Shown here piece by piece: positions 35,824 to 47,323 of a stretch of DNA of 64,000 nucleotides. The stretch's first letter is position 1; every line of letters begins with the position of its first letter. Made by a program: the position numbers and the translations under genes. Under the pieces are notes generated by a model. That model did not search any database. It had not been told where the DNA came from and worked only from the letters and a program-made list of their open reading frames with translations. Source of the DNA: Protopterus annectens (Eukaryota; Chordata; Ceratodontiformes; Protopteridae); assembly GCF_019279795.1 (NCBI RefSeq), contig NC_056731.1, positions 862,192,071 through 862,256,070 of the forward strand, written 5' to 3'.

Positions 35824-36221
35824 AAAATTATAGTGGGTGGGGTCCTCTCTGATAATTCCTGCTTGAGCAGAGGAACCAGGCAGGGGTGTCCTCTTTCCCC
35901 TTTGTTATTTGCATTATATTTAGAACCACTAGCAAAGAAAATAAGGGACTCAGAAATTCAAGGATATATTTGGTACGGTAGTCAAGAAAAGCTGGCTCTT
36001 TTTGCAGATATTATTTTATACCTGACAAAACCAGAAAAGGACATTACAGTGTTGTGGAACATTCTGAGACAGTTTCAAATGTTTTCGAGATACAAAATTA
36101 ATGAAGTTAAAACAAAGGCGATAGTTGTACATTATGTACCCACAAACAAATTGGTTCAGCAATATCCATATTTATGGGGACATGATATAATGAAGTATTT
36201 AGGAGTATGGATTAAAAAGAA

Positions 36222-36483
36222 GGGTCTATATTATATTATTGAAAAGAAAGGTCAGCAAAGGGCACTTACATTGAAAATGCCGTTCAGCGAACTGTTCATA
36301 GTGTGATCGCAGTACAGTGAAGATCAGAAAATCTGCCCTTTTCTCACTGTAGTACAATCTCAGAGTTAGTATATTAATTAGCGGGGGATGTGGGGGCACA
36401 GCCCCCCAGAAAAGTGAATTTGCTGAACGCCATTTTCTATGTAAGTGCAGTTCACTGACATTTCAATAATATAATATAGACCC
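36222..36483. mobile_element. long-TIR MITE, copy 2 (262 bp)
   Basis: Arms of about 85 bp, both starting GGGTCTATATTATATTATTG. A perfect 8-bp duplication AAAAAGAA lies at 36214-36221 and 36484-36491. The centre has GGGGGATGTGGGGGCACAGC. Shares the first 12 bp of its terminus with copy 1, though the arms then differ. Confidence 0.9.
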
Positions 36484-37048
36484 AAAAAGAATTCTGGTGT
36501 GGCAGCTAAGGGTTTGTCGGAATAGCCTAAATAAAAGATAATATAAACATTGAGAAACTGGAAGTTGTGTTATATGGATATAGATAGCAAGGTACAAGCA
36601 GTTAAAATGATTTTAGTCCCTTTAGTCTTATACACAGGTCACTGGAAAACTAAAAAACTGCTCTAAACCAAGACCAAAAGACACGGACACCAAAGGTTAG
36701 CGCTTTTATTCACTTTAATATGCTGTGAACTTCATCAGAAAAACACTCTAACCACCCTAAAACAGCATTTAAATACTTAATTAGCAGTCACATGACTGAA
36801 TGATCATAGTTTAAAAAGAAAGCTCATTTTTATAAATGTAAAAAAAATACATACAAAAATCCATATAGTGGAAATAGTAGAAGTAGAAAACATAATTAAA
36901 AAGTTTTTTGTACATTCTAATAAATGTCATAAAATGAAGTTTTAAAAAAACTTTATAGCTTAGTTTGCAAAAAACACTTTATGTTAATGGTGTCATTTAG
37001 ACCTGATGCAACATCTGCACCCAAGTAAATTTTTTTTTTGCTAACCTT

Positions 37049-37513
37049 GTGATGGCGAATTGGGAAAATAAGTTTCTTATTAAACACAGGTTGTTTGATA
37101 GGATACTGATATATCGCCGTTACATTGATGATCTCTTTTTTCTTTGGCAGGGTAGCTATGAAGATTTTGAAATGCTAGTTTCTGACTTTAACAATTCCAC
37201 TGACTTCATAAAGTTCACCATCAGTTGCTTTGGTTGTAGTCTTAACTTTTTGGATTTAAATTTGGCATTCGACTTTCAGTCCAAACAGTTTATCAGTAGC
37301 ATTTAAAAAAAGCCAGTGTTTGCCAACCAATATCTACATAGAGACAGCCTCCATCCTCCTAATATGAAAAAGGGTGTTGTTAAAGGACAACTAATTAGAC
37401 TTAGTAGATTAACTACATCAGATACTGACTTTACAAAAGAAATGGAGACTTTGAGAACTTTATTTGAGGCTAGAGGTTATGACAGATTATGGCTGAACCA
37501 AATAGAAAATTAA
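37049..37513 (+). pseudogene. Penelope-like reverse transcriptase, C-terminal half
   Basis: The frame 37049-37306 has KFLIKHRLFDRILIYRRYID followed by DLFFLW, containing the catalytic YIDD box intact, then FIKFTISCFGCSLNFLDLN. After a TAA at 37304 the next frame (37316-37513) reads SLHPPNMKKGVVKGQLIRL and LRTLFEARGY, the thumb-like region. The N-terminal RT fingers are missing. Confidence 0.88.
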
Positions 37514-37549
37514 GTTCTAAAGTTAAGAGATGGCAAGGCAAGTCCAATT

Positions 37550-38294
37550 TTGAGAGGTCACACCCAATTTGAAGCATTGAATGAAGGACAGGTTATCAGT
37601 GACCACTCCAAGAATTTGAACAACAGCTTTACATTTTCATTTCCACTTCCTATAGTTAATGAGATGTGGACCATTAGAAAAATTATAGTTGACAATTGGA
37701 AAATTGTACTTGGTAATATAGATTTAGCCAAGATTATAAGACTGCGACCTCTGTTTACTTATAAAAAAGTTACAAACATTAAGAGTTTATTAGAACAGGG
37801 TTGCAATAACAAAACTGACATAAAAAGTGCACTCATTCAGAAAAAAAGGTAGTTATTCTTGTAATTCTTGTAGACAGTGTAGGTACATCAGTAACACATC
37901 TTCAGTGGAATTTAGTCACATAAAAAGAACTTTTTGGGCCAAAGGATATTACACTTATCAAAGTGAAATGGTAGTATATGTTGCACAATGTTTATCCTGC
38001 CCAAGTTATTACATAGGAAAGACTACTAGGTGTTTAAAAAGACGTATTTATGAACATCTTTAAGCAATTAAGAAAAAAGAACAAACCAATGCTTTGGCAA
38101 AACATGTTGGTATTTGTATTGACTTCAAAAATTTTGTTTTTTCAGTGATAGATACTGTCAGTCAAGAAACTTTTTCGGGTGATTATAAAACCTGGTTAGA
38201 ATGCAAAGAATCCTTATGGAAAATTTACTTGGGTGCAGATGTTGCACCAGGTCTAAATGACACCATTAACATAAAGTGTTGTTTGCAAACTTAG
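37550..38294 (+). pseudogene. Penelope-like linker and GIY-YIG endonuclease
   Basis: 37550-37852 holds a linker (FTFSFPLPIVNEMWTIRKII, RPLFTYKKVTNIKSLL). After a frameshift, 37827-38063 has a cysteine cluster (SYSCNSCRQCRYI) and MVVYVAQCLSCPSYYIGKTT, LKRRIYEHL: the two tyrosines, the glycine and the arginine of a GIY-YIG nuclease. A TAA at 38061 is followed by in-frame ALAKHVGICIDFKNF to 38294. The nuclease would nick target DNA for priming. Confidence 0.9.
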
Positions 38295-38655
38295 CTATAA
38301 AGTTTTTTTAAAACTTCATTTTATGACATTTATTAGAATGTACAAAAACTTTTTAATTATGTTTTCTACTTCTACTATTTCCACTATATGGATATTTGTA
38401 TGTATTTTTTTACATTTATAAAAATGAGCTTTCTTTTTAAACTATGATTATTCAGTCATGTGACTGCTAATTAAGTATTTAAATGCTGTTTTAGGGTGGT
38501 TAGAGTGTTTTCCTGATGAAGTTCACAGCATATTAAAGTGAATGAAAGTGCTAACCTTTGATATCTGTGTCTTTTGGTCTTGGTTTGGAGCAGTTTTTTT
38601 AGTTTTCCAGTGATTTTGTGTCTTTTCAAGTTTTTTTGGCGTTATACACAGGTCA

Positions 38656-39720
38656 GGCATATTTTTATCAACTGGAGAAGTTGTAGATAGCAATTAATAA
38701 AAAGCTGAAGGATTTTATCTGGGAGGGGAAGATGGCAAAAGTCAAGTGGGATAAGCTGATTCTTCCAATAGAACAAGGTGGATTGGGATTACCCAATTTG
38801 AATGGGTATTTCTGAGCTTCACATTTAAGGCTCCTATACATAGCCGAAGCAGAAACCTATAATTCAATGTGGAAAGGGATGATGAAATGGGGAAAGAAAA
38901 GAAACAAGGAGAGACTAGGATTTTGGATGCAGATCTTTAATAAGAATAACAATAACCATATAGAATATTATACTTATAAAGTAGCAGAAATTATTCTAAG
39001 AAATAAGCCAACACGGGAATGGAGAAAGGAGATTCTGCCGATAGGGATGAGTGCAATTAGAGATACAGACAATAGGCAAGAGGGGGCTGGAATTTATTGG
39101 AGAAAACTGGGAAAAGAAGTGAGGTATTGGGAGGAAATAACTAGAGCGGGACAGGTAACAGAATGGGAAGATGCCAATAATTTATTTGGATTGCAGGTTA
39201 GAGATTGCCTTCCCTATCAAGGATTGATATCAGAGTATAGGCAAACAGGAAGAAATAGAGGGGTCCTAAATGAAAGACCAGTACTAGTACAGTTTTTAGT
39301 AGACTCTAGAACAGAAGCTGTCATTAAAAAAGGAATAATTAGTACAGCATGTAAAATATTGCATGATAACTATAAACATTAATCCAAGGAGGTTAGAAAG
39401 GATTGGGAAGAGAGAATGGATAAGCAATTCATAAAGAATCAATGACGGGATATGTGTATATATGTTTCCCAAATACGCAACAAAATCTAGAAGATTTAGG
39501 ATTTTTGCTTGGAAATGTTTACAGAGATATTTTAATACCCCAAGTAAACTCCAGAGAACTTTTCCTCAGGTAGACAGCAAATGTTGGAAGTTTGATGAAG
39601 AAGAAATAAGTAATTGGGAACATATTTTCTGGGAGTGTAATGATTTGGCAGACTTTAGAGATTCCCTGCAGACTACCCCGTCAGAGATACTGGCCGAGCA
39701 AATTGGTGTAACTAGGTAAA
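38656..39720 (+). pseudogene. L1 B ORF2 C-terminal region
   Basis: Starts exactly at the Penelope target duplication with QAYFYQLEKL, then KDFIWEGKMAKVKWDKLILP and EQGGLGLPNLNGY. The open frame 38867-39382 (171 residues) follows, then RRFRIFAWKCLQRYFNTPSK and EHIFWECNDL near 39630. Typical L1 order; three frame breaks. Confidence 0.88.
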
Positions 39721-39740
39721 TGATTTTTCTGAGCTATGAT

Positions 39741-40024
39741 GTTGTTGTTGTCTTTCAGCTTTTCCTGGTTACGGGTCGCCACAGTGGAACTCCGGTCCAC
39801 TAATGATTGGCAGTAGATTTTCACAGTGCTGAGTTGCCAGCTCGATGCCCAACCTTCAACGAAGGTACGCCCATTCACATATGTCTTTCGGAATGCCACT
39901 CGACCCGCAGGGAGGACATGCAGACTCCACACAGAAGGCACTCCCCGCACACTAGCTGAGAATCGAACGGGAGAACCTCTTGCTGTGAAGCAACAACTCT
40001 ACCGCTGCACCACTGCGGATCTAG
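39741..40024 (-). mobile_element. tRNA-derived SINE, copy 1, antisense in L1 B
   Basis: Same family as 50066 and 52842. Reverse complement begins near 40024 with a CAGTGGTGCAGCGGTAGAG-like box A and a box B of the GTTCGATTC type, and ends with GACCCGTAACCAGGAAAAGC and a GTT-type tail at 39741. It splits the L1 3' end after TTTTTCTGAGC. I could not define the duplication. Confidence 0.82.
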
Positions 40025-40490
40025 TTCTCTAGACACAGTAAGGCGTGGCTGAGTCTAATTATGGTGGCTGCCAAAAAAGCAATTACTAGAAAATGGAAAT
40101 CAAAGTCTAAACCAACTGTACTAGAAGTAGTGAATATAGTAACAAAGATAAAATAACTGGAATTAGGATCTTTAAAAATGGTAGGAGCAAATTACATTGG
40201 AAAAATGGGAATGGTGGGAACAATGCATACAAGGGAGGAATAAGGTTTAAAAGAAGGCAGAACTTGAATGAGCTATGTAATGTCTGACTGACAATGATTG
40301 GGTAGATTATATGTGATGTATAATATTTGCAACTAAGATCATGACAGTATGGTTTATGATGTAAAATGCTTGTAGCTAAGATTATGTCAGTTTGGTTTGT
40401 TTTCATTTATATAAATGTATGATTGCCTATGTCATAAGTGATAATTTAATAAAGATGTTTCTTGTTAAAAAAAAAACAGCTGGATTGCAG

Positions 40491-40794
40491 CTGCACCTCT
40501 TTCCATACAAGAAAGGTTACAATGAGAAGTTGCATGATGTGTCTAGTACATATAGCATACTCTAAGCCAACTATCTAATATATTCCATTTTTTCTGTCCA
40601 TTTATTTATGGGCATTCTGAATGTATCCATTTTCAGTTCTTGAAGCCACAGCAAAAGACTTTTAAGCAATGACAAAATTGGGTGAAACATCTATTTCCAC
40701 TTCTAGGTAATACACCTCTTAGCTAGGAGGAGTAGAGAGCCAATGCTGCAATTTGTGCTTTAGTTGTATCTATTATTTCCACTTCTCCTAATAA
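40491..40794. other. short unassigned stretch between L1 B and CR1 copy B
   Basis: About 300 bp that continue the sequence interrupted by L1 B. No repeat or coding signal that I recognise. Confidence 0.6.
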
Positions 40795-42838
40795 GGTCTG
40801 TGAAGTAAGAGAGATGTCTGAACCTTATAAACAAACTCTGCAACAGAAGAAAGAAACTGTTGCAAAAAAGAATAAAATTCCATGATTGGAGGAACTCCGT
40901 GGTCAGGCTCAGTAAGAAGCTGAGATCCCTCATAAAATCCTCCAAAGCTAGTTATGAAAACAAAATCGCCACTGATTCTAAAGACAACCACAAAGCATTC
41001 TATAGCTATGTCAAGAATCTCAATGGCAACATTCAGATCTGCTCTGAGTTACAGCACAATGGTACTAAATATACAGAACCAACTGATATTGCCAACATCC
41101 TGGCAGATAGGTTCAGTGCTAACTTTACCCCCTTTCTCATCCCCTAAAGGGCCCATCTCTATACCGGAAGAATGCAAAGTACCTGTAATCACGGCTGCAC
41201 AGGTAAAAAACACACTCTCCAAAGCCAAGAACACAGCATCCATGGGACCTGACAACATCCCAGACTGCGTTCTACATGAAGTACAGAATGAACTGGCACC
41301 CCACCTAAGTACCATGTTCAATCATAGCCTCACCTCAGAGTTTGTGCCCACTGAATGGCGCACAGCAACGGCTATCCTACTCCACAAAGGTGGAGCCACC
41401 ATGGACCCCGAGAACTACCGCCCCATTAGCCTGATGAGCCTGGTCTGCAAGGCTGTGGAGCGTATCATCATGGAACTTATAAACAATGACATTGGTAATC
41501 TCCAAACTCTGGACCCTACCCAGTTCGGGTTTGTAAAAGGCAGATCATGTCTCCTAAACCTGATAGACTTCTTTGAAGTGGCCACCAAAGCTGCAGATGA
41601 GGGTAAGGTGGTACACACAGCCTATCTAGATCTCGCCAAGGCTTTCAACACCATCCCTCACTCTGGAATTATAGACAAACTCACTAAACTAGGTATAAAT
41701 CCCTATGTCACAAGATGGGTTGCCAACTGGCTCACTGACCGAACCCACACTGTGAAAGTAGCAGACTCTAAATCCAACTTCAGACCAGTGACAAGTGGAG
41801 TACCACAGGGTTCAGTCCTAGGTCCTCTCCTGTTTGGTATCTACTTCTCTGAAGTACAGGCTAACACAGAAGGTCTTTGGCTAACAACGTCTGTAGATGA
41901 CTGCAAACTAGGAGCCATAATCAAATCTCCTAACAATGTGGATATCCTACAAAAGGGCCTCACTGAGCCAGATGCCTGGTGTCAAAGCCATGGCCTCAAG
42001 CTCAATGCCAAAAAGTGCATTCTCATCCCTTTTGGAAAAACTCTGTACCCATGAACTACCACATATGCGGTAGTCTACTTAACACCGAAAGTGTGATACG
42101 AGACCTTGGGACACAGGTGGACAGTAGTCTCTCCTTTGATAATCACATCACCACAGTAGTCAGGAAATCCTTCTACGTGGCACACCTCATCACAAAAGGT
42201 TTCTCATCCAGGAAAAAAGAGGTCATTGTTCTCCTCTACTCATCACTCATTAGACTCATTATAGAGTACAATGCCCCTTTTGGTATGTACCTCACAAGAC
42301 ATCTACAACAACTGGAAAGGCCGCAGAAATACCTCACAAAGAGGATTACTGGCCTCAAACAGATGCCCTATGCAGACCGTCTCAAAAAACTCCAGCTTTA
42401 CTCTGTCGCATATCGCCTACTCAGAGGCGATCTCTGCCTAACATACAAAGCTATGTCAAACCCAGAGCTGTTGGACATTCTCCACGTAAAGAAATCCCAA
42501 TCCCTCCGAGCTACACGCTCTAAGGACCTAAACCTTGTTACCACAATAAACAGAACATGCTGGAGGGATAGATTCCTGTCTCAGAGACTTCCCATACTCT
42601 GGAACAAACTACCTATCTATATCAAACAAACCTCCTCATTAGCACTCTTCAAGAAAAATCCTAATGACTGGATGGGAGACAGGAAATTCACCCCGAGGAT
42701 CACTTCTGTGGCTCTGCTTGACAGGGGCACAGGAAAATAATTTTCTTGGGTGGCAAAAGCCAGGGTACTGTTTGGCTAGGCTTATATAGGCCCTTGGGCC
42801 AATAGCCTAGTACCTATCTGTGAACCTATGAACCTACA
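40795..42838 (+). mobile_element. CR1-like LINE copy B
   Basis: 5'-truncated CR1-clade element ending in a CTATGAACCTATGAACCTAC octamer tail at 42820-42838. It carries most of the RT and the C-terminal region. The interval between stop and tail has the conserved GGCAAAAGCC and AGCCTAGTACC words also found in copies A and C. Confidence 0.92.
40860..42740 (+). pseudogene. CR1 ORF2 RT, copy B, two frameshifts
   Basis: The frame 40860-41147 encodes the pre-RT region (DNHKAFYSYVKNLNGNIQIC, EPTDIANILADRFSANF). 40954-42054 gives 366 codons with NTASMGPDNIPDCVL, RPISLMSLVCKAVERIIMEL, QFGFVKGRSCLLNLIDFFEV, AYLDLAKAFNTIPHSG and VTSGVPQGSVLGPLLFGIYF. The catalytic box is TSVDDCKLG instead of FADD. A frame change near 42040 leads to 41979-42740 with the C-terminal LERPQKYLTKRITGLKQM block and LFKKNPNDWMGDRK. 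Dead but recent-looking. Confidence 0.93.
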
Positions 42839-42904
42839 GCTGCATAACTAAATTACTGAGGTTTTCTTTAAATTGAGGAAGTAAGGGGCATTCTAAAATG
42901 ACAT

Positions 42905-43895
42905 GCTGCTAGTCTGCAGATTTTATTTATTTTATTTTATTTTACATTTGTTTACCGGAAAAGTCCAACTGGACACAGGTCCATTTTCAGCAGAGGCCCG
43001 GGGAGAAAAGCTCCACATTACAATACATTACATGAGAGTAAAATGAAGTATAACATACATATATATGGCACATATACACATCACGACAACATGCTGGTGA
43101 TTAACAAACATACATATAGCATATATACACACAACAGGACATCATGCTAGTGATTAACATTTCTTACAGTAGACAATCAGAGGTACATTTTTTTTTCTTT
43201 TGCGGTTATAAGTTTTGTAAGGTAAATGTATATGGGTTTGGAAGCTTTCAGGGGAGAAACTGTTTATACCTAGCTGTACCCTGACAAATTCTCTTGGTAT
43301 GGATTAGCCTGGTGAGTGGCATGAGCATAGCCAGTTACTTAGATAGTGGGTTTTTCTGAGGTTTTTGAATTGACTAAAGGAGGTAGTAGAAGTTACTTGG
43401 CTTAGTATTGTGTTCCAGGTTTTGGCAATGGTGTTGGCAAAGAGAGACTTACCAGCTTCGTTTTTATGTTTGATGACAATTATAAGGTTCTGGTTACTAG
43501 ATCTTAAGGCTCTAGAGGGAATGTGGGGCTGAATTAGGTGCTGAAGTGCTGGAGTTATCTCAGGAAGGTAGTAGAGTTTGTACGCTATAGAGAGTTGATT
43601 GAGTAGAAGTATATGAGGCAACTCAAGCCAGTTGAGTTGCTTAAGGGATAGACAGTGGTGGGACCTATATGAGGCTTCAGTAGCAAACCTGGCAATCCTG
43701 TTGTAGCAAAATTCCATTTTATTTAGATCAGTTTGGTGGAAATTGGTCAAAATGGGAGAGGCATAGTGGAGGGTGGATGGAAGATGAGTTCTTGCGATGG
43801 TTACTTTGGTGCGTTTTGTCATAAACTGTTTGTTCCTGTAGAGGAGACCAAGTTTTTTATTAACTTTCTTAATGGTTCTACTCCAAATAATCTCC
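42905..43895 (-). mobile_element. 5'-truncated LINE (L2/Rex-like RT end), antisense
   Basis: Begins near 43895 with a translated WSRTIKKVNKKLGLLYRNKQ and continues in the frame 43822-43304 (172 residues): THLPSTLHYASPIL, DLNKMEFCYNRIARFATEAS, QLNWLELPHILLLNQLSIAY, then WNTILSQVTSTTSFSQFKNL. This is the C-terminal end of RT in an L2/Rex/CR1-related LINE, distinct from CR1 copies A-C. The 3' UTR runs to about 42905, ending in TTTAT repeats. Clade assignment is tentative. Confidence 0.78.
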
Positions 43896-44790
43896 AGTAC
43901 TTGTAAGAGATCATTGGGAATATAGGTAAAATCCTAGAAAATGTATAAAAATATTTGAACTGGCAATGCCAAAAAAAACCCCTACATTTTCTAGACTTTA
44001 AAGCATATCTTGGGATTAATAAAACGTTGTTCCAGTTCTTATCTGAACTTGGAATCTTTAATTCTCTCTCCACCATAAGTCTGTATTTACCTGTTTAATG
44101 TTGCCTGTGAGTAATGAGTGTTTTATATGCTTTACTAATAGAAACGTTATTACAATATGCCCGATGTGCACTGAGTGTCCAGGTAATCAAACTAGGATAT
44201 TCATCAGGGCTGAGCTTACTTAAATTAACATTTCTAACTTCCTGCATTAATAAAGTATAGAGTTCTCTGTAAAACACATCTAGATCATATGCACCAGAGA
44301 AATTAGCCCAAGTAACAGGGGACTTGTTTATAATTAATTGACTCCAGTACTGCAACCCATCACATCTGTACAGTTTTCTCCTAAACTAGGGAAGAAGTCT
44401 ATAATGGCAGCTTGTTCCATTAATGGGCACCATTTCCATCATACTTTAAACTTTGCCTGCTTCAATTTTTTGTTAATAACAGTGAATATCTCTATTCCCA
44501 ATATTGGAATCTGAGGCATCGCTTGTGGAATTTTTAGTGAAGGCAGGGCATAAATCAAAAGCAGTATTTCTTTCCATTGAGCATTACAACTGTCTGTAAT
44601 AATATGTACAACCATCTTTAAATCTGATTGCCTGCATATACAGACCAGCGTTTGGGAATCCTATCTTACTGGCGAACATCAGTAAAACAATATTTCCAAT
44701 GAGATTCTGTGCTTCTTTCCATTCCACACAAAGCTGAGTAACACCTTTCTAAAGGCTGATAGCCACTTATTAGGAGAGGAAATTTTCTGC
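43896..44790 (-). pseudogene. L1 element C, ORF2 C-terminal fragment
   Basis: Reads right to left: FRKVLLSFVWNGKKHRISLE near 44750, IPQAMPQIPILGIEIF near 44510, LQYWSQLIINKSPVTWANFS (44355), then NVLLIPRYALKSRKCRGFFW and YFYTFSRILPIFPMISYKYW to 43900. The last block is the conserved L1 C-terminus (compare 39480-39600). It is cut by the LINE at 43895 and contains stops. It is a different L1 lineage from A and B. Confidence 0.82.
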
Positions 44791-44851
44791 ACAACAGCTG
44801 TCAATATCTTACTAATGGTAAGTACTATTAAATATAGAAACAACAATGGTA

Positions 44852-45053
44852 GCATCAAAAAGTCTTTACAGTAGTAACAGCCAGCACAGCCACAGTCTTT
44901 ATAGCAATACTATATTACAGTGTAAATAAACCCATAATTGTATTTTTTCTAAAACTTTTGCAAACAACTTTTTATGTTTTTGAATTTCTACAATGTGCAC
45001 CTATTGTGCTGTGACATTTTTTTTTCAAGCAGACTTGTGCTTTCACATGGCAG
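44852..45053 (+). repeat. direct repeat copy 1 of a 200-bp pair
   Basis: Matches 45878-46083 in the same orientation at roughly 85 percent: AGTCTTTACAGTAGTAACAG with its partner, CCACAGTCTTTATRGCAATAC, TCTAAAACTTTTGCAAACAAC and CAAGCAGACTTGTGCTTTCA. Non-coding. Confidence 0.85.
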
Positions 45054-45549
45054 CAATAAATTTCTTTCTGAGTGCCTGTTTCCTGAGATATTACAAAATT
45101 ATGAAAAATAATGCTTATTTATATTATTATTAATAATATAAATAATACTGATTTTCTACCTCTGAAGATGTACAATTTACAGTGCAAATATCAATTTTAG
45201 CTTTCTTCAGCATTGTATAAGGTTCCAGCTGATGCCAGGCAATAGTTTGCATGTTACTCGGTTTTAGAAATGCTAATGTGCATATGGAAATATTAAATAG
45301 GCCTGGAGATTCAGAAAGAACTCCACCACTGACTGTAAGACCTGCAGGAAAAGGAGTCTGTTTTTATGATGTGGGAATTTGCTTTTCGGAAACAGTAAGA
45401 AGTCTCATTGTTGGCTAATCTGCATGTCTCTGAATCACCCTTACCTACTACTAGTGCTAATCAGCACTTTCCTGTGGGATTTAACACTGGTGGACCATGC
45501 ACTGGATTGGCACAGGCACCCCTCCCCTTCATTCAGCCTCCACAGTCAA

Positions 45550-45625
<76 letters not shown>
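45550..45625. repeat. (CA)n microsatellite
   Basis: About 75 bp of CA interrupted once by CAGACA at 45592. Confidence 0.97.
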
Positions 45626-45628
<3 letters not shown>

Positions 45629-45877
45629 CCCTACCCACTAACTAACCCAGCTACTGCAACCTCTCAGGCAGACACATACTCACTCAAAATCTCTCTCACA
45701 CATACACACATGCACTCATAATAACTCTACCTGTCTGCTAAAGTCTCCGGCACTTACTTCTACAGTGATGGGTGAACAAGAGCTTTTGTCCATGTTCATT
45801 AACATGACCGGCTGTGTTACTTTAAGTAATCACTTAGATGCATAACTGACATACCACAGGTATTTTTAGGGGAGAGC

Positions 45878-46083
45878 GCATCAAAATGTCTTGTTTACAG
45901 TGATAACAGCCAATGGAGCCACAGTCTTTATGGCAATACTATATTATAATGCACATAAACCCATAATTATATATTTTTTCTAAAACTTTTGCAAACAACT
46001 TTTTATGTTTGAATCTGTACAATCTGGGCCTATAATGCTGTGACATTTTTTTTCTCAAGCAGACTTGTGCTTTCATATGCAGC
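45878..46083 (+). repeat. direct repeat copy 2 of a 200-bp pair
   Basis: Partner of 44852-45053, 1.03 kb away. Its end runs directly into the stem-loop at 46080. Confidence 0.85.
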
Positions 46084-46171
46084 CCTGCCACAGTGCTTTA
46101 GGATGGAGATGTCTAGACACAGCCCACCATGGTTCTGCACATCTTCTTCCTAAAGCACTGTGGCAGGGCTG
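46080..46171. repeat. strong stem-loop, 34-bp stem
   Basis: The outer arms 46080-46103 and 46148-46171 are perfectly complementary over 24 bp (CAGCCCTGCCACAGTGCTTT). Pairing extends inward to about 34 bp with two or three mismatches around a loop of about 24 nt. Size and shape resemble a microRNA precursor, but no known mature sequence is recognised. A tiny foldback element is equally possible. Confidence 0.85.
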
Positions 46172-46179
46172 TCTGTGAA

Positions 46180-47271
46180 TTGGAAATGGTTTCTGTGAGC
46201 TGTACACCTTAAAGTAACCTTTCTGAATCCGGCCCATCTTCTTAATTGAAAGCAAGCAACTGGCAATATTTCCAGTATAGTGTAATATACAAGTATATAT
46301 TAACAATAACAATATTATTTTCTCTTATCACATTTCATAGCATTCTTCTCAGTGGCATATAGCCCTCTCAGTTATGAAAACATGATTGCAAATATGAGAA
46401 TATACATAAGTGACAAATATAGATTAATATATCTACTGCAGGACATCCTAAATTAACAATATTAGGTATCATTTTGTTACCGGCCCCTAAAAATGTCATG
46501 GCGCCATAAGGAGTTATGAGTGTTAAAAAAGAGTGAATTGGTTAAAAACTAGCTGAGGTAACCAGGTCTTACTGAAAAAAAAGAGCAAGTATCAGTAAGG
46601 AATTGTTGTTCGATCAGTAAGTACACCATGGGCAGAGTAAGCTTGGCATATACTGATAAATAATCAGTAGCTGGGCACACCTTCTATTGTTCATGTGCAA
46701 ATGACTTTCACAATGCATTTACTGTAATATTTAAATGCTTTTTTATTTTAAGTCATTTTTATAACAGTAAGGTAAGGACTATTACTACATTCAGTTAAAT
46801 ATGCTAACTTAAGACAGTAAGCAATGTTAAATGTGGTAAAATTATTGTAAATAAAAATATTTCATGTCAGATGGAAAACTGGTGCAGTATATTTGGTGTT
46901 CAGTTATGGACTCCCTGAAACCATGGACCCCAGATGGCCTCCTGAATCACCCCTGTTATAATATACCACTTAGTATCATCTACATATGGATTCTCAGATT
47001 TACTTTACTAGTGACTTGCAATTTAGTGCCGTCATCTTCTGGATATCACCATGCCCACAACTGTATAGTGACAGGAAGGCTACCTGAAACATAAGCAAGG
47101 GTTTTTTGCTGTTCAGATTGTAGGCAGCTGTATTTACTGGAAGCATCATGGTCATTGTAATGCCAGAGTCTGCTCTCAGACCTGCATGTAGAACTCTCTG
47201 AGAAAGCTATCCAGGGCAGAAATGTTTTTCACAGTGTCAAGAAATGTGAAGAGACAGACATCTATAATTTC

Positions 47272-47323
<52 letters not shown>

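Larger units (their letters stand above)
34980..36640 (+). pseudogene. L1 B ORF2 reverse transcriptase
   Basis: Motifs in order: VIPKEGKDQTDPTSYRPISI near 35010, DQCGFEEGRQTFDNI at 35150, VGLDAEKAVERVSWDF at 35255, then (past a MITE) SRGTRQGCPLSPLLFALYLE at 35866 and KLALFADIILYLTKPEKDI at 35990. The catalytic FADD pair has become FADI. IMKYLGVWIKKKG follows at 36190. Typical L1 RT order, inactive. Confidence 0.9.
36642..38641 (+). mobile_element. Penelope-like retroelement
   Basis: 2.0 kb, flanked by a perfect 14-bp duplication TTATACACAGGTCA (36628-36641 and 38642-38655) inside L1 ORF2. The first 390 bp (36642-37031) are an inverted copy of 38219-38610, followed by a 31-bp tail. That inverted partial copy at the 5' side is typical of Penelope-like elements. 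The coding part holds the RT end and a GIY-YIG endonuclease. It is 5' truncated in RT. Confidence 0.93.
29394..40476 (+). mobile_element. L1 element B, full length, with nested insertions
   Basis: The element begins GGACTTCCAAGATGG, typical of L1 5' ends, and finishes with AATAAAGATG and a 10-bp A run. It is flanked by the 13-bp duplication. ORF1 lies near 29530-30540, the ORF2 endonuclease at 33130-34200, the RT at 34980-36640 (interrupted), and the C-terminal part at 38656-39720. Insertions are: CR1-A 31655-33125, a MITE 33456-33785, MITEs 35388-35823 and 36222-36483, a Penelope-like element 36642-38641, and a SINE 39741-40024. With these removed about 6.3 kb remains, a normal L1 length. 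Confidence 0.92.
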
